This document shows, in pieces, positions 9,813-21,115 of a stretch of 64,000 bases of DNA; position 1 is the stretch's first letter, and every line of letters starts with the position of its first letter. The stretch comes from Strobilurus pachycystidiatus. Lineage: Eukaryota; Basidiomycota; Agaricomycetes; Agaricales; Physalacriaceae. The translations under genes and the position numbers were made by a program. The stretch spans positions 62,001-126,000 of the forward strand of contig JAHLMK010000030.1 of NCBI GenBank assembly GCA_019915135.1, given 5' to 3'. The notes beneath the pieces were generated by a model. That model saw nothing but the letters and a program-made list of their open reading frames with translations, did no database searches and was not told the origin of the DNA.

Positions 9813-12800
9813 ATGGACCTAAATCTCGATATTGCCGCCCTTTTGGGCATTCCACCGCATCAAAATCTGTTGTCCGATGAGCAGGTGTGTTTCTTCCCCA
9901 TTGGGCATGATGTACCCAGCATTGTGGACGCGTTCTGACAGTGCTCCCGTGCAGCTCGCGCGCCTAGATCATCTCCCGAATGGGCAGCCATGGGAAGAAG
10001 CACATGGCATGAACTGGAACGTCTTTTTTGGCGAGCTGGCACGCGACAATGATTTGAACGGCAATGGTACGTGCTTGCTGCATATTTCTGCGTATCATGA
10101 CTCTCACGCTCGGTGTATCGGACAGCTGCCGGCTCGCGACCATCTATCATCAAGCAGGAAGATGTTTCGGACGCGTCTGACGATCTTTTCGCGTCCGACT
10201 CGCCTGTCCGAACGCGTACTATGTTTGAGGACGGACACGAGACCATCAACATTCTTGATTCTGATGACGATACCTCCCAATACGACATCGACCGTGGCTC
10301 GAGCTTCTCTTACTCCTCCCCAATCACGTCCCCATTCCATTCCCACCCTAAATCCCCTGCTGTCGAGATCTCTGATGACGAGATGGATACCGCGTCCGAT
10401 TTTGGCCCTGGTGTCGACGACTCTGGGTCGCCGGAACCCAGCCCTGCTGCAGCTACCGGCGCGGGTGACGTTGAAATCATCGACGTCGACGACTTGGATT
10501 ACGACGACCTGTCCAACATCAAAGTCGAGGCAGTTCCCGACGACCTGACCCCGCCCGGCTGGCGAAAATCTGACACGGTCTGGCTGGATGAAGATGTGAC
10601 TTCCGAAGTGTTGGACTCCTCGACTCGCATTACGCGCAGCCTGAAGGTCGACCGTCTAGAGAAGGTCGACGGGCTCCCATCATACTGGCCTGTTCCTCGG
10701 GTCGCCACCGCTTACCTTCTTGACCTGAGTGCTGACAAGTACCGACTTGTTGACAGTAAGGGCAAGGTTATGAGCCCCGACGCACTGATCAAAGACAAGG
10801 TATGTCATATCTGTCCAACGACCCCGTTATGACTTACTTATTGTGTTTCCCAGTGCCAGGACTCTTTGCTCGGTGGTACTGGCAGCAACGATTCGTCTGC
10901 TACCGTTCAAAATGTCTTTGGTGATACTTCCGTGATCTGTCGTCGCAGTCGTCTTCGCTGCGGCGGTGTATATGCGTGCGAGAAGCTCAATCCCGAGCTT
11001 TTAGACCTTAAGCGTCACGAACTGGATCCGTCATCGCTTGATAAGGTTGTTCAGGCGCAAATCCAGTCGCGTATGCTGGAGAGCAGCTCCGTGCCTAAGC
11101 ATGTTCTCATGTGAGTGACTTTCGACTTCTTTCTTGACGAGGTCTGATGATGTGATCGTAGATTTTGGCATGTAATTCACTCGAAACCATGTCGCGCCAT
11201 CGACGAACATGGCGCCCCATGTACCGGAACTCCCGTTCTCAAGAAATACCCCGCGGTTTGTGCTTCAAATCCCTCTTAGACGCTTTTGTCTCATCATGAC
11301 ATCGAAACATAGCATCGAGAGGGCAGCGGCCCGCACAACCACTTCATTGGCTGTAGCGGATTCAGTGCAAAATGGAACAAGGGCCATAACGCGCACTCCA
11401 TCCCCCATAACATCGACGAATCGAAACTTGAGACACTGTTCAAGACCGCACACATTGACGGCATTTCCGACATCCCAACTTGTAGCCGCATTATCCCTTC
11501 ACGCATTGGCAAGAAGGCTGGACCGTGCCGTATGTGGCCTAACCCTTGCAACGGCACAGACTAATGTCTCCTCAGGGTATCCGCATAATGCAGATGGGCG
11601 TGTCAGCGACTTGAAGCAACACCGCTGTTCCATGACGATGACCATCTTTGTACCACGCGACCCGAACCTGCGCAAAACGTGTGTTGTCATTGACCACAAT
11701 GAACCGCATACACACCCAATACTTCCTGCAACGAAGGTTTCTGCAGAGGTCGAAGTGATGTATAAGCGCTGTATTGCTGCTGTAGGGGTTGCGGGAACCA
11801 CCGTGCGCACCATCGAAATAGGTAACGCATGTCAATTGTTACCACCTTGCCCTATTACTCACACAAGGTCGTAGCACCGAGTACTTCCGTCTTGCTGGAC
11901 GGAAAGTCTCCTTCCCAGTTTCATCCCTCGCTTCACTCGCGCAAATCGCAACACAGGATCCTGAAAGCGGAGAAAGATAAGGTATTCCCTCACGGGACGG
12001 GGATGGAAGGTTTGTTTGATTGTCACTCTCTCTTCGCAAGCTGAAATACCCAATAGGTGTTTGGAAACTCTTTTCTGATGATCTTCAAAAGCCTGTTCCG
12101 CAGCGCTACGTTCATCGCATCAACACAACTTCAAGTGGTGGGCGCTTAGTGTACACCTTTGTCCCGCGCCTGCTGGCTCTGATACACTCGACCACTTCAT
12201 TCGAGATTGACGGGACCTTCAAGCGTGTTGAAGGTGACATGGACGAGTGCGAACTTACTATTTGGCATTCTGCTCTCAAACGCGGTATGTTCTCTCTCAT
12301 TCCTGATATCTACATATTATAATGAATGCTTTATCGTAGCTGTCACTATTGGTCGTATCTATTCGGACAAAAAGGACCGCCAGCACTACAAGGAGCTCTA
12401 TGATGGGCTACAGACCATCACGGAGGAACTTACGGGCAAGCCATTACGGTTCAAGCGCCTGAGTCGCGGCGGAAACCTTCTGGCAATGGGTACAGATATG
12501 GAGCTTGCCGAGATACTGGGTGCAGGCGACTCGTTCATGGCGACGAATGAGCCCGAGTACAGCGGGATCACAACGACAAATGGAGAAGACATAGTTGCGT
12601 ATTTCTCCAAGATTTGCATGACCCATACTCAGCGGTGAGTAATTCCTTCGAGAGACTGTCATATGATTGATCATTTCTTCGATTATACAGTGGTATCCTT
12701 CCGCTTGAGTCCGAGGTTGACGCCGCTGGATTTCAACGGATCAGGAACTTTCCGCACCTCAAGACGGAGGAGGATATACTGGCGTTCAATAGCTGGATTC

Positions 12801-13736
12801 AGACACAATCGAAGAAAGTCCGCGGTAGCTATCTACTTCTTTTGTCACCTTCCGTGTAGCATGCTTACTCATTGAACTGAACAGACTGGTGGCAGCACAA
12901 GTTTCAGAATCCCTGTATCATGTCAGGGATCGTTCAGAGTCGCTCTAAGATGCTCCCAGACGACTGGGCACTCACCGCTTCAACAACAAACATCAACGAG
13001 GGTCAGCATCGATGGACCAACTTACACACCGGGATCAGGCAGCCAATTGCAGAGGCTATTGTCACGTAAGTTCTTTTATAACTCATCTGATTGATCTTCA
13101 TTCCGAGTCTCTCCTGACAGCACTCGAAAACTGGACGAGAACGTCGCCGACGAGATTGACGAGGCGACAAAGTCGGGAGTTCTCCGGAACGCCAGTAATT
13201 CTGACTTCCATCGCATGTCCAAGGGTCTCACTAGGCGCGCTAATGCTGTACAGAAGCGTACCGATACTCAGCAGCGCCTGGATGAGGACGCTGAGAGGAA
13301 GGAGGAAATTGCAAAGAAGCAAGCAGAGATCAAGGAGTTGAAGGCGCTCCGTTCGACGTCTGGCAAGGGATCGCGCTCGAAACAAGCACCTCGGGCTGAG
13401 TCGAGCTCCAGCGGGCGTGTCTCTGCAGCGCGTTCTACCAAGGCTGCCCGTGAGTCTACAGCTCCTTATCCAACCCTCCAGCGTGCTGGTGAGTTTAGTC
13501 CATTATTTGCCACTGTTCTCTCTGCTGAAACAAAGTCAGAACACGACCATACTGAGAACATGCCCCACATCATGGACCACACCGCCTTGAGTGGCTCTCA
13601 GCTTCAAGTCATGCCCGATAACTGGATGCCCGACTCGGAACTTGGCCAGTACGGTTTCGGATATCAGGCTCAACCACCGTTGCCAGCCGCCGGTTTTGAC
13701 TGGAGCTTTTTTAGCGGTAACCCTACGTACTTCTAG
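9813..13736 (+). CDS. Mutator-like transposase with GCM/WRKY-type zinc domain
   Basis: Catalyses cut-and-paste movement of the surrounding element. I can chain about 14 exons with short GT-AG introns into one frame of roughly 1000 residues from MDLNLDIAALLG to the stop at 13736. Order: an acidic Ser/Asp-rich N-terminal region; a first Cys/His region with FWHVIHSKPCRAIDEHGAPC; a GCM-like zinc domain (GPC, YPHNADG, QHRCSMTMTIFVP, NEPHTHPILP); the catalytic part with FEIDGTFKRVEGDMDECELT, where DGTF matches the first catalytic Asp of MULE transposases; a helical stretch; DWWQHKFQNPCIM and TTNINEGQHRW; then a basic coiled coil and a Ser-rich tail. Similar proteins are widespread in Agaricomycetes. 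No stop or frame break was found, so it may be active. Exon borders are inferred. Confidence 0.82.
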
Positions 13737-14171
13737 CTATATATACTTATCTGCTGTGGAATTGCGGCTGCGACGCTGCGAGCACTCGTCGCAATCTCCC
13801 GATTTGGACATTTGCCCGCGCACGTACATACCCACTATCGTTATGGCTATTTCTCCCCCTCTGTTACCCATATATCTCGACTATCATTTTCCACATATAC
13901 TAGATATACCCACCTTTCTTTCTATTGCTTTACTTCATATGATTTGAGGCACTTATGGCCTTCTTGAATTGACAGAAGTTTTGTGTTTACTTTGCACATA
14001 GCAGGGCTTGAACTTGCAACCGGGCTCTCCGACTCGACAATCTACTTGTCGAAGTCTCTTTCTCTAAGGCAAGCTGAACCTGTTTATCTCAACATGAAGG
14101 TGAACTTTCGAATGTGAACATGAACGCGGGAATGTGAATGTGGCCAGGGCAATGTGAACCTGACGGCATGC

Positions 14172-14207
14172 TCTCAACATGAAAGTGTCGTACTTGGTAT
14201 ATAGCCC
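14172..14207 (-). repeat. Right terminal inverted repeat of the MULE
   Basis: The reverse complement starts GGGCTATATACC and continues with the same 20-bp block as the left end. Four AATGTGAA words lie inside it at about 14110-14160, the inverse of the left-end repeats. Confidence 0.85.
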
Positions 14208-14744
14208 CCACGTCTCGACCCCAGAATCCAACACCGAGTGTCGCATCATTTCTGGACTGAAGACGATATTGAATGCGCCACTCTGCTTCCCGTACCGCAT
14301 CCCTGGCGATGATGATTACCTGCCTTTGGGTGTCTCGCGCTACTGCCTTGCGATGCCGCTGCTTGGAGCCCGAAAGAATGTTAGATGGAAGGTTATCGAC
14401 CAGAGTACACTCAGTGGGTCGCCGTTCATCGCCTGTCTTCGTGGCTTGATACTATTTGGACAGCGACTCTGGCCGCTGTCACTCTTCGACGCAATTCTGC
14501 CACAACAAACGTCGTGAATTGGACTCTTATCTTGGAATGCCTACTTGAATCTCTCCGTCGGCACGAGGCGCTCATCCTGGATATCGCCCCCGACGCTAGA
14601 TCGACTTCCTCGTCTCATGTAAACGTCAGGTTGATGTCTTCTCGTGCAAGGAACAGTCGCAGAAAGACTCTGGAATGGAGTACTCCTTGCTACTTCGTGT
14701 CCTTTCTTGGTGCCTTCATGTTAACGACGCAATCAAAGACATGA
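14208..14744 (+). pseudogene. 3' fragment of small hypothetical gene, beyond the Mutator-like element
   Basis: Begins with the right target duplication and continues the protein broken at 9583 (STPESNTECRIISGLKT). An intron of about 75 nt (gtgtctcg at about 14331 to gaccag near 14404) restores the frame to EYTQWVAVHRLSSWLD, as in the unit B copy. The remainder (ILECLLESLRRHEALILDI, CYFVSFLGAFML) is open to the stop. Apart from the insertion the copy looks coding-competent, so the insertion may be recent. Confidence 0.75.
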
Positions 14745-15842
14745 TTTCATCATCTGAAACTTTGAACGGATGCATACACGCTGTGCATAGCTTTTTCCTT
14801 GATATAACTCTTTCAGATCATGGAGTCTCTGTATTTTAGTCGATTGCTCTGTATTTTATGATCTTCAATGTGATTCGATGTGGGATGCCCCATAATGTTG
14901 TCTTTTCACGATGACTGATTGTGTGGCCAGTCCAACCGAGGTCCATGACAGCGTCCATCAACACCAAACGGATGAGTGGGACCCAAGCAACGCGTCGGGA
15001 AGCTTCGGAAAGTCTTTGGAATATATTCAAGCACATAACATGGGTAACGGCAAGAAACAACGTATCTAAACTGAAACCTGGACTATACAACCACACGGCT
15101 CAAATCTCAACCGACGGTCTGCTATTTGCGTCGTCACATCGGAAGATATGTACATTCGCACCAGACTTCTCGATGGCGACCAGGCGGATCCATTGCTCGC
15201 GCGTGAGAGCGAACTCGTTTCGCGCATGCAGAATGAAGGTCTCAAGCGAGGCGACGGAGTCTGCGCCTCGGTCTACTAGCCGACGAGATTCCAAAACATT
15301 AAGAACCGCCTCAGCGACAGTCTTGCTGGCAGTGATTGCAGCGATGGAACCATGGCTAATTCACATGTCATCTACGAAAACATTATATCTTGCAGCGAAC
15401 CTGTATACCAAAAGCCAGAGGAGGCAGTGGACAGGGAAATGGGCAGATTAAGGATCGTAAGTTGGAGGGACACGCAAGGAGTTGTGATGCTGGCAGTTCC
15501 AATGCAACGTCGAAAACGCTGATGCGAGCTCTTTCGACGGCGGACGCTGCTAGTCTGATCGACCCGGCTCTAATACGAGAAAACATTCGCGGCGGTTATA
15601 GACTACAGGTTCGATAAAGATGCGCCCGTGCAGAGTCGACATCACTGCCGACGATGGGCGATCCTTTGTGTGCCGTGCATTGATTGATTTGACGGGCAGA
15701 AGTTGATTGACAGAAGTTGTGGCAGTGTCAGACTTTGTTCTCGTGAGGTCTGGCATGCCGAGCGATGCCGGTATCCAAACAATTTTGAGGCGCGTGCCCC
15801 TTGCTCAAGTTGATCCCATCCCCCAACCTCGTATTTGCTCAG
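14745..15842. other. Unit A sequence around the F-box remnant
   Basis: Apart from the F-box fragment (15100-15350) this stretch is non-coding and matches 42560-45142 and 45704-45761 of unit B. At 15783-15800 it shows the empty site (gaggcgcgtgcccc) of the MITE found in unit B. Confidence 0.6.
15100..15350 (-). pseudogene. F-box gene remnant, internally deleted
   Basis: The minus strand encodes ESRRLVDRGADSVASLETF and the following 45 residues, the C-terminus of the intact F-box protein at 42954-44672. Immediately upstream (15318-15350) it jumps to bases that match the intact gene's start region (gacagtcttgctgg). About 1466 bp corresponding to 43171-44637 is missing. The join is at cagcga/gacag, where both sides share a few bases. 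The F-box itself and most of the LRR-like region are gone. Confidence 0.85.
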
Positions 15843-17922
15843 ATGTCTTTCCCCCGAATACCTTACCGGGACTATCTTCTCCAATTTCAAGCACCTCGTG
15901 CTGGTCGCTCCTGGGGAGACAACGACTCCCGGTTTCCTGATGCTCAAACCAAGCCGTCATTCCCCATCGGCCTCTACGACCGACATATACCTCAGCATCT
16001 CGTTCTAAAGCGTGTCGAAGTGAGACCATCACTTGTCTCAGACATCTGCGCTGCTCTTGACGCGTATAGCAACTCCATGGACACGTTGCCAGACGGACTA
16101 TTCGCCTTTTCAACAGGCGAATATGACGATTGGGAACCATCGGATGCACGGTCCTTGGAGCCTGTGCGCTCCGAGGGTTTATCTCCGGCCTCCTGTCAAG
16201 TTGCTTCCAGCCTGCTTATCAACCCAACGCAGCCGTATCAAGATTCCTCGCTCGTATGGTCCAAATGCGATCTTCGTGACGAAACCCTCCTCAGCGAGAA
16301 ATTCTGCTCTATGCACTGTCATCTACAGGTCATCGGTCCCAATGAGTACTCTCAACGTAATCCCAACGACGATACAAAAGCTAAACTGGCGAAACTTCTG
16401 AAGTATACGCCCTGGCTTATAACGGGAATGCTCTTTTCCAGCGAAGCACAAACCCTTCTGCGGACCATGGGAGACGTGGCCGATCGAGTGACATTCCCTT
16501 GGAAAACGGACTCTATCTGTTCCCGCATGCCGCCGAGTGTACCACCTCCCCCCGATGCACCGGAGGCTTTTTGGGGAGCTGCGTCAACATCTCGAAAGTT
16601 CCTTCCACGACGCAGCACAAGGCTCCGCGAGAGGGTCGAGGGAATCGCGAGGAGAGTCCCAAATCCTGGCGATATCACCTCCGTCGATTGGTTTCCTTCG
16701 TCTGCTGAGCCGTATAGCCCGGTGCCGGAGGATTATATTCAAAAGGTCTGTCGTTCCACATGAGTAACCACGACTTCCCGCTGACTTATTTTACGATAGG
16801 CCTGGAGCACCGCTATCCGTCTGGATACTTCACTCATTCTCTTTGACTGTGGAGGGCTCATTCGCATCGGCGTTCGTCAGCGAGCTGCACAGACGATGTT
16901 GCTGTCTGATGTCATTGACATTGTCGAGAGCACGCAGCCATCGTACGGTCGACTGTGGACTGCTCTTCATTTAGCCGCCGTGCATGATGCCTACCAGCGG
17001 GCACCACTACTTTTTCAAGCACAGACCGCTGAGCGAGTGCAAAAGAAACGCAAGGCAGAGCATGTCGCAATGGAGTCACGGAAGCGAGCGAGGCTTTCGG
17101 AGAGTAATGCCGACGCCCGCGTTATAGTAAGTTAAACGCCTTAGCTTGTAGACCATACTGAACATGCATTAGGCGACAAAGGAGTATATCGCGACTCACA
17201 GTGTGGCTGCCGTCACACTGCAATTTGGTCTCTTAGACTCACCGGCACCCACGGTGTTATCAACCGGGGACGTACGCATCGCCGACGCGAAAGAATATTT
17301 GAACATTGTGTTGGACGCCAGGCTGGGCGCAGGTTCGACCGGTGATGCCTTCAATGCAGTCTTAGAACCGGATGGGTCATCCCGCGCGCCCAAGTACTCT
17401 CCGTTTGTTGTCAAAATGGCGACGACGGAGTACAAAATGCGCCGGTTGAAACACGAATATGGTATCTACATGCGCCTACATAAAGCGCGCGTGAAGGGGA
17501 TCCCAATGGTGATGGGCTTTTTCGAGAGCTCGTCAGTGAACATGTCGATCATGATCCTGAGCCATGTAGGGCAGCCACTTGGACTGAAAATGAACGGAGA
17601 CAAGGGCGTCGAGCTATCACGGACTCAGAAGTAGGTCTTGCTCCTATGAATGACTGTCATTACTGACAGCGGGTGTAGACTGGATCTGAGACGAACTCTT
17701 CGCGCCATTCACAAGGCCGGGGTTCTCCATCGCGATATACGCTCCTGGAACATGATGGAGGACGTGTATGGCAGGGTGTACATCGCCGACTTTGACAGAG
17801 CCACCACCAAAGGGTCCAAGGAAAATTACAGCGAGGAGAAGAAACGACTGAACGAATTTCTGGATGGAAAGTTTGTTGATGAAGCGCGTGTCATTGGGCT
17901 CGATGATATTGGGTCTGAGTAA
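15843..17922 (+). CDS. Atypical protein-kinase-like protein, copy A
   Basis: Probable phosphotransferase-fold protein. Four exons join to about 645 residues. The long N-terminal region (MSFPRIPYRDYLLQF to about residue 410) is not recognised. The kinase-like part has a Gly loop LGAGSTGDAFNAV, a lysine in FVVKMA, a catalytic loop HRDIRSWNMM with the expected His, Asp and Asn, and IADFDRA where most kinases have DFG. The start is the ATG opposite those used in copies B and C (MSFP.IPYRDY). The third intron starts gtaggt. No frame break was seen, so the copy looks functional. It is convergent with the second kinase-like gene, whose unit A copy is broken. Related in style to fungus-specific kinases (FunK1 group), but membership is inference. 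Confidence 0.75.
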
Positions 17923-17953
17923 ACACGGTACATATATCCACAAGTCTTTCGTG

Positions 17954-19019
17954 TCACGTCTTTCGCACCTTCTTTGACCGCTGCCCCTCGTCTGGAACCT
18001 CCGATGGGTCAGATCTTAATAAGTCAGTAACAAGCCTCATATCGCGACGATCCTTCTCGAACGCGGCATGGTCGTCTGAGCTGTGATCGGCTGATCTCCT
18101 CCACCCAACGACGTGAAAGGCCCTCCGGCCGCCTTCGTCTTCGTGGCCATAATCGTCATACAGGATATGTTCTGGAATGAGCTGCCCGTGTGTGACGCCT
18201 GTAGCATGCAAGAGCATCAGCCAGCTCTCGAGGTGATAACTGAGTTGGAATAGAGGTCAATTTAAGGTCTTCAAAATATTCTCCAAGCAATGACATACCT
18301 GAGGTACTTGTCAGTATAATCGAGTGCTACGGTTGCTATGTTGAGGGGCGGTTTCGGAATGTACTGCATGAGTAATGCAGATGTCTCCTCATCCGAAAAG
18401 ATTCCAAAGGGAATTGGAGTGACGCAGGGGTACGAGGGAGATACCTCATCGCCGCAGATGGCAAGAAGAGTCTGGTACTCTTCTTGCAGCGATCCCTCAG
18501 GCGAACTTTCCGTGCGGAACTTCGCCACCAACGGGCCCTTTTCCTGATCTGGCTGTCCATCCGCTCCAAGGAAGTAGCAGACGTAGGCATCCCCATGTCG
18601 CATAGGAGCGTGAATCTGAAGATGGACATGACGTGAAGACGATTCACCGGAAGTGATGACTTTCGACCCCATAACTAGTGGAGATAGGACGCGGGAAAGA
18701 GTTCCGCCTTCCACATTTGCGAGGCCCCAGTGTACATACAGCCGACCAACATTATAGAGGTCGTCCCTCAAGTCGAACTGGTCCCTTGCCACTTCCAATG
18801 GATCCAAAGGCTATGACGATGGTCAGTGAGCTGATTATCTAGCTAAACCTGAGTGGGCTGAACGTACTTTGGGCTTCATCTGTGGCGGAAGAGCGTGTCC
18901 TAATTCGATATGGTATGTCAATCGTAGGGGCTTGACTTTGAACTTCGCAGGACTGATTACGTCACGCCCATGTAATGCGGTCCAAGGAAGTGTTCCCAGC
19001 TGAGTATCGTGTCTCCGAG
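17954..19019 (-). pseudogene. 3' part of second kinase-like gene, cut by the KDZ element
   Basis: Encodes the C-terminal half matching 47864-48930 of unit B: PLEVARDQFDLRDDLYNVG, GPLVAKF, then VTHGQLIPEHILYDDYG and a charged tail. The frame is interrupted at 19019 by the element; the missing N-terminal half lies beyond it at 37296-38702. Bases 19013-19019 (ctccgag) are the target duplication. Confidence 0.9.
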
Positions 19020-19098
19020 CAGGCTATACCGTAGTGGAAATGCATTATTCCCTGGCTGTGGCCGTACGGACGGCCATGCATTTCATCCTCTAATTGCC
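19020..19098 (+). repeat. Left terminal inverted repeat of the KDZ element
   Basis: Aligns with the inverse of 37218-37295. In the outer 33 bases 18 positions match without gaps. Further in, GTGGCC, TAC, CATGCA, TTC and CTAAT.GCC recur in the same order in both ends. Confidence 0.8.
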
Positions 19099-19604
19099 TC
19101 CCCAGCGGGCCATAGAAATACCCTTGCGGGACATGCATTGCGCCCCGGCCCTCCTACCGCCGCCCAGCAGCGCACCGCCCGCTCCATCCGCGCATTGCTC
19201 CTCACTGGACGGCGCATTCCCCCCGCCGCCTGGGCTCGGCCAGTTCCATTTCTGGCTTCTGGGCTTTCTGGGAGATCTGGCATCGATCTATCATCTGTCC
19301 CGATACCGATCCGCCTTGAGAAATCGGGTAGGACAGGCACGGACCCTGTCTGTCCCTTCCTGCGGCACTTTTTTCACGGGTTGATAGAATTGTTTTCTTT
19401 CGACCTCCTTCTCAAGCATCTCCGTCGATAGAATTGACTCGCGAAATCTGTGCTAGGTTCTCGCTCAAACTTCATTGTCCGGCTCGACTCTACCAGAAAA
19501 GAAACAATACACATGTATCATACCTCAATTTTTACTCTGCCAAGTTGTCTGTCTGGCGCTCAATTTATGTGATCCAAATAACTTGAGGTATGTCAGTGAC
19601 CACA
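19099..19604. other. Left subterminal region of the KDZ element
   Basis: Non-coding. It includes a GC-rich stretch (about 19135-19260) that shares CCGCTCC-containing blocks with the inverted right end. Confidence 0.45.
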
Positions 19605-19760
19605 GGTGATACATTACTCGTCAAGAACATCTCACATATCATAATCGCATGGCCATGCATCTCACCGTGAGCCATGTAACTTCGGAGGTAATACATTACT
19701 CGCCATGAACTTTTCTCGACAAGTTCGCATGGCCATGCATCTTACCGTGGCGCCATGCAA
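19605..19760 (+). repeat. Two ~80-bp tandem subterminal repeats with a perfect palindrome
   Basis: Two diverged units begin at 19605 and 19687 with gatacattactcg/aatacattactcg. Each contains the 12-bp perfect palindrome GCATGGCCATGC (19647-19658 and 19727-19738), followed by atct.accgtg. The right position and symmetry suggest protein binding sites near the transposon end or upstream of the first cargo gene. Confidence 0.7.
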
Positions 19761-19868
19761 ATCTGGTAATCATGTTGTGAATTAGTAGTCTCCCAGGGTG
19801 GATTGAGTAAGAAATTATCAACAAGTCAGTTCGAACTCAATGGGTACACAGCGAGCGCCGTCGCGAGC

Positions 19869-19877
19869 TATATAAAA
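19869..19877 (+). promoter_or_regulatory. TATA box of KDZ cargo gene 1
   Basis: TATATAAAA lies 42-50 nt upstream of the ATG at 19919. Confidence 0.6.
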
Positions 19878-19918
19878 GGCCGAAACCCACGAAGACCTTA
19901 CTTTACACCAGCCCCGTC

Positions 19919-20414
19919 ATGTCTTCTGTTGATAACACTGGCACGCCGAAGCGATTCTTCACCGTTTCCCAACTTTCCGGTCCGAAGGACCGCTCTGTCG
20001 ATATAACGAGCACCCCGAGACAGTTCTTCACCTTCTCCCAACTTTCTGCTCCCAACAATCCCGCGGTCGCAAAAGCGATGCAATCGTTCCGTGACGAAAT
20101 CAAGCTCTCGCAACAGAAAAAGGAGGCCGAGAGCAACAAGGTGTGTCTTAGAATCACGGAGTTACTGAGAATACTAATCAGCTACTGCATGTAGCTAAAG
20201 CTCACCGGCGGCGACTCTCTCGTTACTCCGAGTGGAAAGACAGCGTCCAAGGTGTGGAGAGGTTGTCCATTCCTATCATTTGCGGATGGCTGACTCTATC
20301 GTTCAGAAAAAGATGTCTTTTTGTGTGGAGGTTCCGCGTCTCTCTAGCGAAGAAAAGAAACTCTATAGGCATCATAGCTGTGTTGAGATGTTGGGTGGTA
20401 CACCGTCGGAGTAG
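19919..20414 (+). CDS. KDZ cargo gene 1: small protein, unknown function
   Basis: Three exons join cleanly (introns at about 20141-20193 and 20251-20305) to about 130 residues. The first part holds two copies of a short repeat (TPKRFFTVSQLSGP and TPRQFFTFSQLSAP). A charged helix follows (AMQSFRDEIKLSQQKKEAE), then a short C-terminal part ending LGGTPSE. A strong TATA box and tandem repeats precede it. I do not recognise the family. The clean splicing and promoter argue that it is a real gene. It is the first gene inside the left end. Confidence 0.6.
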
Positions 20415-20491
20415 TAGACAATGTTGTATTCCAGAGTCTCAAATTTACGCATTACTTCCAACATACCGGGCAACACAACGTAACCAACTCT

Positions 20492-20808
20492 CGCCATTCG
20501 ATTGCTCTCCTCCAGCAGAGCTACAATGGGTGGGGGCAAGGGCGCCATTGGAGGGCGACGGCATCTTCAGCCATTGAATGGCGTCGTCATTCGATTGCTC
20601 CGCGCCAGCAGATCTACGATGGCGGCGCCATCGGCGCCATTAGATGGCGACAGCAGCTCCAGCCATAGACATAGACTCACTTGAATGCTGCTCTCGCCAT
20701 CTAATTGCGCCTATGATTGGCGCAACACACTTTGTCGTTCCATTGCTCCGCCCCATGACCATGGCACAGTATGTCCACTTGGTGCGTGCCTTCTCGCCAT
20801 CTAATTGC
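20492..20808. repeat. Cluster of about seven quasi-palindromic CATYNRATG motifs
   Basis: Copies include cgccattcgattgc (20492-20505), agccattgaatggcg (20569), gtcattcgattgc (20586), gcgccattagatggcg (20634-20649), cgccatctaattgcg (20695) and cgccatctaattgc (20795). Part of the cluster lies in a roughly 92-bp direct duplication (cattcgattgctc...cagcag...ctac at 20496 and 20588). It sits between the convergent 3' ends of cargo genes 1 and 2. Confidence 0.7.
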
Positions 20809-21115
20809 TTGTCCATCTTCCCTTTGCCCTTTCCAGTCTATATCCCGGGGGAAATATAAATATTTTCGACAATAGGACACAGTAACTAGCGAAACGGTAA
20901 CTACAACATAGATCGCCAGACGAGGAGGTAACAGACAGATCGACAGCTTGAAATAACAAGAGAGAAAGATAACAAGAAGTGAGACACGGACAAGGCGAAA
21001 CATGCGAACAAGAAAGCATCAAAACATCATGACCACGGTCAAGGGTATACAGCAAGGAGACGCGGACACCTTACTTGCAAATCAAACCCCACGAAAACTC
21101 GAAGACTCCGTCCTT
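20809..21115. other. Intergenic, no gene seen
   Basis: About 300 bases between the motif cluster and the 3' end of cargo gene 2. No gene supported. Confidence 0.5.

Larger units (their letters stand above)
9584..14207 (+). mobile_element. 4624-bp Mutator-like (MULE) DNA transposon, apparently complete
   Basis: The ends are defined by comparison with the uninterrupted paralogue at 41972-42558. The element is flanked by CCACGTCT on both sides (9576-9583 and 14208-14215). Its termini begin GGG.TA.TAT on both inverted ends, followed by a perfect 20-bp match AAGTACGACACTTTCATGTT. Both subterminal regions carry repeated TTCACATT words, pointing inward in opposite orientation. The interior encodes one long multi-exon transposase. 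Target duplications of 8-9 bp and a DGTF-type first catalytic block agree with the Mutator superfamily; assignment to a named clade is not possible here. Confidence 0.88.
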
